Source of the DNA: DAOTYX01 sp034434635
GTDB taxonomy: Bacteria > Chloroflexota > Anaerolineae > B4-G1 > DUEL01
Direction: 5' to 3'
NCBI GenBank assembly: GCA_034434635.1
Contig: DAOTYX010000152.1
Location: 1 to 30,359, forward strand
Length of the DNA stretch: 30,359 nt
Made by a program: the position numbers and the translations under genes. The notes beneath the pieces were generated by a model. It ran no database searches, was not told where the DNA came from, and saw only the letters and a program-made list of their open reading frames with translations. Position 1 is the stretch's first letter, and each line of letters opens with the position of its first letter. Positions 24,293-30,359 of the stretch are shown here, one piece after another.

Positions 24293-24369
24293 CTGGCGCA
24301 TAGGGATGCGCCAGCGCATAGGGATGCGCCAGCGCATAGGATGCGCCAGCGCATAGGGATGCGCTGGCT
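24293..24369. repeat. Four tandem palindromes between hdrB and hdrA
   Basis: Units of about 18 bases, GGCGCAT-AGGG-ATGCGCC, follow head to tail, each a 7-bp stem with a four-base loop; one copy lacks one G. The block is flanked by GCTGG and its complement, so it is symmetric overall. It fills much of the 160-base gap from the hdrB stop to hdrA. Confidence 0.9.
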
Positions 24370-25333
24370 ACGGGGTGATTCGGATAGGCGATAATGGCTC
24401 TGGCATCGGCAGGGCCTGCTTGTCCCGGCGCGGTTTGGCCGCTGACGGCTCCTCCTCTGGCGGCGGGTTGCGCCACTTCTCCAGCAAAGGTCCAGCGGAG
24501 ACGATTTCCTGTCCAAAGCCCAGTTGTTCCGGCTCCATGCCGAAGGCCAACCCCATCATCTGCGTGAAGTAGGGGACCGGGATGTGGAAACTGGTGCCGA
24601 AGTGGGCATTGACCTGTCCCTGGTAGGCGTCGAGGTTGAGCTGGCACATCGGGCAGGCTGTCACCAGGGCGTCGGCTCCGGCGCGGGCGGCGTTGTGCAG
24701 CAGGTAGCGGATCATCTCGTAGGCGGTATCGGCGCTGATCTGGGTCATGTGACCGCCGCAGCAGTCGGCCTTGACCGGGTAGTCCACCACCTCCGCCCCC
24801 AGCGCCTCCAGCAGCCGGTCCATCCGCTCCGGGTACTCCGGGTTGTCGTGGCCTGCCGGGCGGACGGTGACGCAGCCGTAGTAGGGGGCCAGCCGCAGGC
24901 CGTGCAATGGCTTGCGGACGTGGGCGGCAATCTCCTCCAGGCTGAAGTCCTCGACGATCACGTCCAGCGCGTGGCGCGAACGGACCCGTCCCGGCTCATA
25001 GTGCATTTTGCCTGCCGCCAGCGCCTCATTGACCGCTGCAGCCAGGTCGGCGTGTTCGGCCATGCTCTTGTCGGTCTTGAGCATGTTGTAGTAGCAGGCC
25101 GAGCAGGGGGCGATCACCTGATCGAGGTCCGGGGCGACCAGGGCCAGGTTACGGGCCACCAGGGCGTAGGCGGGCAGCAGGTCGAGGGAGAAGTACTCCG
25201 TCGCCCCGCAGCAGTTCCAGTCGTCCAACTCGACCAGTTCGATTCCCAGAGCGTCGGCCACCAGGCGGAAGGAAACGTCGTAGGCGGCGGCGTTGCGCTC
25301 CAGGGAGCAGCCGGGGAAGTAAGCGTATCTCAC
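24368..25333 (-). CDS. hdrB: Heterodisulfide reductase subunit B
   Basis: The 321-residue protein has two CCG domains: C9, C41/C42, C77/C80 and C154, C191/C192, C227/C230. In HdrB these hold the two non-cubane [4Fe-4S] clusters that reduce a disulfide. The GTG start at 25333 forms a GTGA overlap with the hdrC stop and has GGGAGG six bases upstream; a GTG three bases earlier is possible. After about residue 290 an extra Pro/Lys/Glu-rich tail reaches into the palindrome block, so the true family end is earlier. HdrB is normally about 290-300 residues. Confidence 0.95.
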   Translation of the reverse strand: MRYAYFPGCSLERNAAAYDVSFRLVADALGIELVELDDWNCCGATEYFSLDLLPAYALVARNLALVAPDLDQVIAPCSACYYNMLKTDKSMAEHADLAAAVNEALAAGKMHYEPGRVRSRHALDVIVEDFSLEEIAAHVRKPLHGLRLAPYYGCVTVRPAGHDNPEYPERMDRLLEALGAEVVDYPVKADCCGGHMTQISADTAYEMIRYLLHNAARAGADALVTACPMCQLNLDAYQGQVNAHFGTSFHIPVPYFTQMMGLAFGMEPEQLGFGQEIVSAGPLLEKWRNPPPEEEPSAAKPRRDKQALPMPEPLSPIRITP

Positions 25334-25881
25334 CACGCACCTCCCAATTCCTTCGCCCGGCGCAGGATGGCCCGCAACTGCCGCGCGCCGCGGATGCGCT
25401 GCGGGGTGAAGGCCATCCGCCCGCGGCTGATCATCCCCAGCATCAGGGGGGACATACGCACGCTCTGCAGCGGGTGATGCCGCAGGTAGTGGCCGGTCGC
25501 CAGCCCCAGTTCGAAACTGCGCCCGTAGGTCTCCACCTGCCCGACGAAGGTCTCGGAGAAGTCGGTGATCGAGGCTTCGAAGTAGCCCGCCTGGATGGCC
25601 ATCCGCTTGAGGCGGTACATGATGTCGGTGATGGGGATGTTCTGCGGGCAGCGGACGGTGCAGAAGTAGCAGGAGACGCAGAACCAGAAGGTGTTGGACT
25701 TGAGCACCTGTTCGCGCATGCCGGCCATGATCATGGCGAAGATCTCGCGCGGCGTGTAGTCCATATCCGGCCCCGAGGGGCACGACCCCCCGCAGGTTCC
25801 GCACTGGATGCAGGTGCGCAACCGCTCTCCCCCGGGGATCGCCGTCACCTCATCGAGAAAGGACTTCTTCTCTTCTGACAT
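25330..25881 (-). CDS. hdrC: Heterodisulfide reductase subunit C
   Basis: This 183-residue protein has two ferredoxin clusters, C24/C27/C30/C34 (CIQCGTCGGSCP) and C68/C71/C74/C78 (CVSCYFCTVRCP). It carries electrons between HdrA and HdrB. It is followed by hdrB with a four-base overlap, and lies 103 bases after flxA, with a heptamer repeat between. Confidence 0.95.
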   Translation of the reverse strand: MSEEKKSFLDEVTAIPGGERLRTCIQCGTCGGSCPSGPDMDYTPREIFAMIMAGMREQVLKSNTFWFCVSCYFCTVRCPQNIPITDIMYRLKRMAIQAGYFEASITDFSETFVGQVETYGRSFELGLATGHYLRHHPLQSVRMSPLMLGMISRGRMAFTPQRIRGARQLRAILRRAKELGGAW

Positions 25882-25898
25882 TCATCCTCCCGTAGACA

Positions 25899-25957
25899 CA
25901 ATGACCAATGGTCAATTGCCGATGACCAATGACCAATGACCAATGACCAACTACCAA
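25899..25957. repeat. ATGACCA heptamer repeat between flxA and hdrC
   Basis: ATGACCA repeats four times in a row at about 25922-25949. Diverged copies lie on both sides, one inverted (TGGTCAAT at about 25908), giving a small hairpin. It breaks the otherwise overlapping flx-hdr gene order. Confidence 0.85.
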
Positions 25958-25984
25958 TGATCTCCATGTTGCCGTCTCCCCGCG

Positions 25985-26821
25985 TCACAGGAACCCCTCC
26001 AGGAAGCCGGCGATCTCGTGCTGCCAGAAGACCGGGCCGTCCACGCAGATGAATTTCTCCCCCAGGTTGCAGCGTCCGCATTTGCCGATGCCGCAGTGCA
26101 TGCGCGCCTCCAGCGTCGTCAGCATCTGGTCGGGGGCGAAGCCCAGCCGTTGCAGGGTCAGAGCGACGAAATGGATCATAATCGGCGGCCCGCAGGTGAT
26201 GGCGACCGTGTTCTGCGGCGAGGGAGCCAGTTTCTCCAGCAGTTGTGTGATCAGGCCGACGTTGCCGGTCCAATGCTCGTCTCCCTGATCCACCGTGACG
26301 TGGAAATCGGTGGCCCAGGCGTGACGCCAGGTGTCATACTCGTCGGTGAAGACCAGCAGGTCGGGGCTGCGGGCGGCCCACAGGATGGTCATGTGGCCGT
26401 AGTCCTCGCGGTTGTCCAGGATGGTGTGGATGACCGGGCGCAGCGGCGCGCCGCCGATGCCGCCGCCCAGGATGAGGATGTTGCGGCCCTTGATCTCGTC
26501 CATCGGGAACCAGTTGCCCAGCGGTCCGCGCACCCCCACGGGGTCGCCCACTTCCAGGCTGTGCAGCGCCTGGGTGACGTGGCCCACGCGGTTGATGGCG
26601 AACTCCAGGAGCGGGCCGCGCGAGGGGATGGAGGTGATGCCGAAGGGAGCCTCGCCCGCGCCGAAGGCGGAGACGAAGGCGAACTGTCCCGGCCGGTAGT
26701 CGGCGAAGGCTGCCTGTCCCTCCGGTTCGAGCAGTTCGATCTGGAACATCTGGATGCCGGTCGCCAGATCCTTCTTGCCGACCAGCCGACCCAGGTAAGG
26801 GCGCAAGGGGTTGGTGCTCAT
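25985..26821 (-). CDS. flxA: FlxA-like FAD/NAD(P)H oxidoreductase subunit
   Basis: The 278-residue protein is of the hydrogenase gamma/FNR-like family. FAD is bound by PFGITSIPSRG (about 59-69) and NAD(P) by GGGIGGAPLRP (119-129) and CGPP (210-213). The C-terminal [2Fe-2S] set is C243, C248, C251 and C259. It has no hydrogenase subunit of its own in this cluster, which agrees with FlxABCD-HdrABC, where NAD(P)H is the electron donor. ATGA overlap with flxB. Confidence 0.92.
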   Translation of the reverse strand: MSTNPLRPYLGRLVGKKDLATGIQMFQIELLEPEGQAAFADYRPGQFAFVSAFGAGEAPFGITSIPSRGPLLEFAINRVGHVTQALHSLEVGDPVGVRGPLGNWFPMDEIKGRNILILGGGIGGAPLRPVIHTILDNREDYGHMTILWAARSPDLLVFTDEYDTWRHAWATDFHVTVDQGDEHWTGNVGLITQLLEKLAPSPQNTVAITCGPPIMIHFVALTLQRLGFAPDQMLTTLEARMHCGIGKCGRCNLGEKFICVDGPVFWQHEIAGFLEGFL

Positions 26822-27834
26822 TGGCTGCTCCTCCCTTCCACGTGAGCGGCCACGTCGCGCAGCACCTCGGTAATGTCAATGTTCACCGGGCAGACGAGGA
26901 TGCAGCGCCCGCAGCCCACGCAGCCGGTGGGGCCGAAGTCGGTGGGGTAGTAGTGAAACTTGCAGAAGAAACGGTTGCGGATGCGGTCGGGCTTCTTCGC
27001 CCGCGGGTTATGGCCGCCCGCGATGCGGCGGTAGTTGGGGCTGGTGCAGGCGTCCCACGTGCGCACCCGCTCGATAAGTGTCCCCCGGGTGTCCGCGTGG
27101 ATGACCTCGTCGGTCACGTCGAAGCAGCGGCAGGTGGGGCAGACGTAGGTGCAGGCGCGGCAACTGATGCACCGCTCCCCGTGACGGCTCCACATCGGGT
27201 CGTTGAACCAGGCCGGCCAGTCCGCCGGCGGGGGCAGCGGCACCGACGCGGCGTTGCGTTCGGAGGGGGGCGGCTCCCCGGCGCGTTCCTCCAGGGCCAT
27301 CTGTGCGGCCAGTGCGGCCCCCTTGTCGCTGAGCACCTGCACGGCATAGCCGTCGTCGTGGCGGGTGAGCAGCAGGTCCAGGCCCTCTGTGCCGTCCGGC
27401 GCGCCGCCGATGCTCGTGCAGAAGCAGCCCTCCCACATCCGTGGACAGGCCAACCCGACCAGGGTGGTGCGCTGGCGGTGATAGGCGTAGATGGTGTCCA
27501 CCGGCTCGCGGGCGATGAACAGCGCGTCAATGGCCAGCAGGCCGCGCGCGTCACAGGGGCGCAGGCCGAAGATCACCTGCTGGCGCTGGGGCAGCACTTC
27601 TTCCATCGTCACCCCATCCGCCTGACGCGTGATGCGTAGCAGCGTCTCACTGGGCGGAAACAGGAAGTCCTTGGCCGAGAGTTCGGGACGCTCGTAGTCG
27701 AAAACGATATTCTGGCTGCTCTCGACCGGCCGGTAGAGGAGGTGGCCGTCCACGTCGCGCGGGGCCACCAGGTCGTACTCGCCAGCCAGGCGGTCGAGCC
27801 AGGCCCTCAGGTGGTCATCGCGGATGAATCTCAT
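26818..27834 (-). CDS. flxB: FlxB-like 4Fe-4S subunit (hydrogenase beta-like)
   Basis: The 338-residue iron-sulfur subunit has ferredoxin clusters at C222/C225/C228/C232 (CISCRACTYVCPTCRC) and C305/C308/C311/C315 (CVGCGRCILVCP), and an FrhB-like N-terminal half with LRPCDARG (about 91-98). It is a paralogue of HydB at 14738-15763. The ATG at 27834 forms an ATGA overlap with the flxC stop; an open frame further upstream overlaps flxC and is not used. It is expected to pass electrons between FlxA and FlxC. Confidence 0.92.
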   Translation of the reverse strand: MRFIRDDHLRAWLDRLAGEYDLVAPRDVDGHLLYRPVESSQNIVFDYERPELSAKDFLFPPSETLLRITRQADGVTMEEVLPQRQQVIFGLRPCDARGLLAIDALFIAREPVDTIYAYHRQRTTLVGLACPRMWEGCFCTSIGGAPDGTEGLDLLLTRHDDGYAVQVLSDKGAALAAQMALEERAGEPPPSERNAASVPLPPPADWPAWFNDPMWSRHGERCISCRACTYVCPTCRCFDVTDEVIHADTRGTLIERVRTWDACTSPNYRRIAGGHNPRAKKPDRIRNRFFCKFHYYPTDFGPTGCVGCGRCILVCPVNIDITEVLRDVAAHVEGRSSQ

Positions 27835-28703
27835 ATCGGAGAACCCTCCTCGCCGAGTTGGAACAACAGGGGTGTCATCTTCTCCTCGCGGCCAGCGGCG
27901 TGGCCGAACCGTTCGAGCATCTCGCGGGCCAGCATGCGGTTCAGGAGGCTCAGTGGCAGCCCCATCGGACAGACCCGCTCGCACTCGTTGCACTCCACGC
28001 AGCGGCCGGCCAGGTGGAAGGCGCGTCCCAGGTGGAACATGTACTTCTCGTCGCGGCCGATGCGCGCGCCGACCCACAGCCCGTCGTCCCGCTCGAACAT
28101 ACAGGTGGTGCAATAGCAGCCAGGGCAGACCTGCCGGCAGGCGTAGCAGCGGATGCAGCGGTCGAACTGGCGCAGCCAGAAGGACAGCCGCTCCTCTGGC
28201 GGCAGCGCCGCAAGACGGGCGACGTCCTCATACGAGGGTGGGGCTGGCTGGACCGGCGGGGCTTCGCCGACCAGCGTGTCGTAGACCACCGGCAGGCGGT
28301 CGCCGCAGGGGGCGCAGCGGGCGAGCGGCGTGCCGCTGTCGTCCTGCAGTCCGGTGCAGGCCACGCCGATGACGTAGACCTGCTCTCGAGCGATCTGGCT
28401 CTCGGAGAGCAGGACGTTGATCGCGCGGCTATCGCACGGTTTGACCACCACTGCCACCCGCGGCGGCGGCTGACCGCGGCGGGCCGGCTTCTTCTTGTCG
28501 TGCAGGTAGTTGACCAGGTTGTGGACGCAATGCTCGTTCCACACCAGCCGGTCCACATCATCGGCATTGTAGATGAAGGCCGGACGGGGTTCGCCGCGTG
28601 TGCCCATCTCGTAGCCGATGACGCAGGTCACTTCGCCGCTGGCCAGTAACGCCCTGGCTCGCTCCCTGATCTGTGTCGTCCACTCCTCGTTTCGAGGCTC
28701 CAT
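27831..28703 (-). CDS. flxC: FlxC-like 4Fe-4S protein
   Basis: The 290-residue protein has an N-terminal FrhB-like part with VVKPCDSRAINVLL (C90) and further Cys C116, C130 and C133, then two ferredoxin motifs C183/C186/C189/C193 and C235/C238/C241/C245. This is the layout of FlxC. GGGAGGAG precedes the ATG. The upstream glycoside hydrolase-like gene ends 12 bases before this start, so they are probably on the same transcript. It completes the donor module of the complex. Confidence 0.88.
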   Translation of the reverse strand: MEPRNEEWTTQIRERARALLASGEVTCVIGYEMGTRGEPRPAFIYNADDVDRLVWNEHCVHNLVNYLHDKKKPARRGQPPPRVAVVVKPCDSRAINVLLSESQIAREQVYVIGVACTGLQDDSGTPLARCAPCGDRLPVVYDTLVGEAPPVQPAPPSYEDVARLAALPPEERLSFWLRQFDRCIRCYACRQVCPGCYCTTCMFERDDGLWVGARIGRDEKYMFHLGRAFHLAGRCVECNECERVCPMGLPLSLLNRMLAREMLERFGHAAGREEKMTPLLFQLGEEGSPI

Positions 28704-28715
28704 AGCTACTCCTCC

Positions 28716-29948
28716 CTAGCCCAATGGTCGGCCCAGTTGTACCCGCCGGTTGAGGATCTGTTGCAACTGCTGCGGCGAATCCGCCTGGATGGGGTCATAA
28801 ACGCAGCCGGCGTAGTATTGTTCGAAGAAGGCGCGCAGGTCGGCGGGCCAGCGATCGGGGTTGACGGCGGTCACCGTGCGCGACTTCAGCCCTGGCCCCC
28901 AGCCAGCGTCATCGGCGCTGCCGCCGATGGTCACGCGGAAGGTCTCCCAGTAGGTACGGCAGGCGGCGAACCACTCCCAGCCGGCATCCGGCGGCAGCAG
29001 CAGGTAATGACGGTCGTAGGGCTCGCGCGGCTTGAGTTCGCCTGTCCCACCGCTGCTGCCGCCCCCGGCGCCGCGCACGGGGTCTGGCTGATCCTTGAGG
29101 GCGATGATGCGCTGCGCCAGCAACCCCAGGGCCTCCTCGAAGTCGAACTTGAACCAGGGTTGGACCGGACCCAGGGTGAACAGGTGGCAGCCGATGACGT
29201 AGGGGTCCTCGCGCAGCCGCTCGTCGTACCAGGCCACCTGATCCACCCATTGCTGGACGGTGAGCCCCAGTTCCTTGATGCCCAGTGTGGTGCCGGCCTC
29301 GCTGATGACCAGAGGGATGACCTCGTTGCGCGGCACCAGGAAGTCATCGTACCACCAGCGATAGCGGCAGGTCAGCGCGCCGCGCTCCGGGTGGGGTGGG
29401 CGTGGGGGGATCGGTTCGCCGAACCACTGGTTCATCGGATGGGCGTACTCGTGCAGGGCGAGGATGTGGCCACCCTGTTTGGCGCGGGCAAAGACCCCGG
29501 TCTCGACGATGGCCTTGATCTCGTCCCACTCCGGCACGCCCATGCTGTACGAGAAGAGGGCCAGTTTGAAGCCCTCCGCCTCGGCGATTTCCATCGAGTA
29601 GACCATCGCCTCGGCCAGACGGCGGTGGCCATCTACGGAGGGGGGGTCCATCTCGTTGATGATCTCCCAGTAGTCCACCGAGGCGCGGTTGGCTTCCCAC
29701 TGCGGCAGCACGCGGTCGAAAGCGTGGCGCACCTCCGTGCGCAGGTTGGTGTTGAGGGGGAAGTCGGCGACGCGGGTGAGCCGGCCGACGGTCACGGTGC
29801 GCGGGCTGACCTGTTTGACGTGGGCCAGCCAGCCCAGGTCGTCCACTGCCTTGACCGTGGCGACATACGCGCCCCCTGCGACGACCTGTTCGATGAAGGC
29901 TCCAGTGCGGTTGGGACGAATGCCATGGATGCCGATCTTGCTGGGCAT
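28716..29948 (-). CDS. Glycoside hydrolase-like (GH-A clan, TIM-barrel) protein
   Basis: The 410-residue protein has the clan GH-A marks: acid/base E99 in WEIINEMDP and nucleophile-like E217 in VISEAGTT, with conserved LHEYAH (165-170). It has no signal peptide, so it appears to be cytoplasmic. Residues about 300-320 contain a Gly/Ser-rich linker (VRGAGGGSSGGTG), then a shorter C-terminal domain ending near QLGRPLG. The substrate is not known. The start has AAGGAGG upstream and a candidate promoter with an operator-like palindrome about 80-107 bases further. The gene is first in the flx-hdr run, an odd place for a sugar enzyme. Confidence 0.75.
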   Translation of the reverse strand: MPSKIGIHGIRPNRTGAFIEQVVAGGAYVATVKAVDDLGWLAHVKQVSPRTVTVGRLTRVADFPLNTNLRTEVRHAFDRVLPQWEANRASVDYWEIINEMDPPSVDGHRRLAEAMVYSMEIAEAEGFKLALFSYSMGVPEWDEIKAIVETGVFARAKQGGHILALHEYAHPMNQWFGEPIPPRPPHPERGALTCRYRWWYDDFLVPRNEVIPLVISEAGTTLGIKELGLTVQQWVDQVAWYDERLREDPYVIGCHLFTLGPVQPWFKFDFEEALGLLAQRIIALKDQPDPVRGAGGGSSGGTGELKPREPYDRHYLLLPPDAGWEWFAACRTYWETFRVTIGGSADDAGWGPGLKSRTVTAVNPDRWPADLRAFFEQYYAGCVYDPIQADSPQQLQQILNRRVQLGRPLG

Positions 29949-30027
29949 TGCTTCCTCCTTTCCTGGCTAACGCACCAGACCTTCGAGGCCTGGCCCTTCC
30001 CTGGCTTCGTCGGGGGTCAATGCGCAG

Positions 30028-30055
30028 ATTATACTCATCTTGTGCAAGATGCAAA
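30028..30055 (-). promoter_or_regulatory. Candidate promoter with palindromic operator for the GH-flx-hdr operon
   Basis: On the minus strand a TATAAT box (30033-30028) follows TTTGCA (30055-30050) with a 16-base spacer. The spacer holds the 7-2-7 palindrome CATCTTG-TG-CAAGATG (30036-30051, plus-strand reading). A palindrome between the two boxes is a classical repressor site. The -35 box is weak, and no factor can be named. Confidence 0.55.
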
Positions 30056-30079
30056 TTGCGGATCGGGGCCAGCAAGGGG

Positions 30080-30359
30080 CTGGTTTCCCGACGTTCAACG
30101 CGGTCAAGGGCCGTGCCTCTTCGGCAGCAACGTCTTCAATATGTTCGCGTTGGAGGTGGTGGACTTCTTCTACACGCCCGGGCGGTTCCTGGGGATCATT
30201 GATCCGGCGTTCGCGCTGGCGGGGTTGCTGGGCATCGTGCTGATTCTGGTGGCGCTGATCGGCAACCTGGCCCGGCTGGAGCGGCGGGTGTTGTTCATCG
30301 AACTGGATGCGCTCTTCCTGATCGTGGTGTACGTCGCCGGGATGTATCTTCTGTACTCC
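30080..30359 (+). pseudogene. Truncated CaCA-family Na+/Ca2+ antiporter remnant (runs off edge)
   Basis: From 30120 the frame reads FGSNVFNMFALEVVDFFYTPG, then two hydrophobic helices (LAGLLGIVLILVALIGNL and LFLIVVYVAGMYLLYS). GSNVFN is a core motif of Na+/Ca2+ exchangers. Just upstream, in a different frame, FPTFNAVKGR resembles the stretch that normally precedes it, suggesting a small deletion near 30117. About 300 residues that should come first are missing, and the flanking DNA belongs to the divergent operon promoter. ATG 30141 could start a short product. The identification rests on short motifs and the right part is outside the window. Confidence 0.5.

Noticed and set aside
24141..24647. 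Possible minus-strand gene over the palindrome block
   Set aside because: The frame crosses tandem repeats and both hdrB and hdrA in another phase; it has no ribosome site or motif.

Overview
This window is GC-rich and gene-dense. It carries one large hydrogen, thiol and quinone redox locus. The lineage is an inference: a bacterium, quite possibly Chloroflexota (Anaerolineae-like). The grounds are the G+C-rich codon use, the family-A glycoside hydrolase-like protein, and the many short palindromic and heptameric repeats between operons. No rRNA or other marker gene is present to prove it.

Layout. (1) 1-2785: the 3' end of an ArsA/GET3-type ATPase, a 350-bp block of twelve small palindromes, a dihydrolipoamide dehydrogenase and a GcvH-like lipoyl protein. 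(2) 2864-7185, plus strand: a compact four-gene operon for a membrane complex. It encodes a six-haem lipoprotein cytochrome c, a b-type cytochrome, a seven-haem cytochrome c fused to a NarI/HdrE/DsrM-like membrane domain, and an HdrD/DsrK-like iron-sulfur protein with two CCG domains. (3) 7351-13227: a hydrogenase maturation protease, hypF, hypC, hypD, hypE and mobA. (4) 13310-21662: two regulator-like proteins (DRTGG; CBS-CBS-HATPase), the four subunits of a group 3b-like [NiFe] hydrogenase in beta-gamma-delta-alpha order, a second protease, a receiver protein with a GAF histidine kinase, then hypA and hypB. (5) Minus strand, 29948 down to about 21575: a glycoside hydrolase-like protein, flxC, flxB, flxA, hdrC, hdrB, hdrA and an mvhD/flxD-like gene. 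(6) 30080-30359: a decayed or truncated Na+/Ca2+ antiporter fragment running off the right edge.

The most striking point is hdrA. Its frame is interrupted by one in-frame TGA (23627-23629), exactly where the conserved Cys of the DCSAC motif belongs. A perfect 7-bp stem with a GGUC loop starts 21 nt downstream. This is the signature of a bacterial selenocysteine codon with its SECIS element, so hdrA is annotated here as one intact 661-residue selenoprotein, not as two broken genes.

Proposed working together (inference). The group 3b-like hydrogenase exchanges electrons between H2 and NAD(P)H in the cytoplasm. FlxABCD-HdrABC takes electrons from NAD(P)H and, by flavin-based bifurcation at HdrA, can reduce ferredoxin and a disulfide-type acceptor. 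The membrane HdrDE-like/multihaem complex could connect a cytoplasmic thiol/disulfide couple with the quinone pool and periplasmic cytochromes. The Hyp proteins and two proteases mature the [NiFe] enzyme, and the CBS/DRTGG and two-component proteins probably regulate the locus. Repeats of six different types sit at gene and operon borders and even form the 3' end of hypF.
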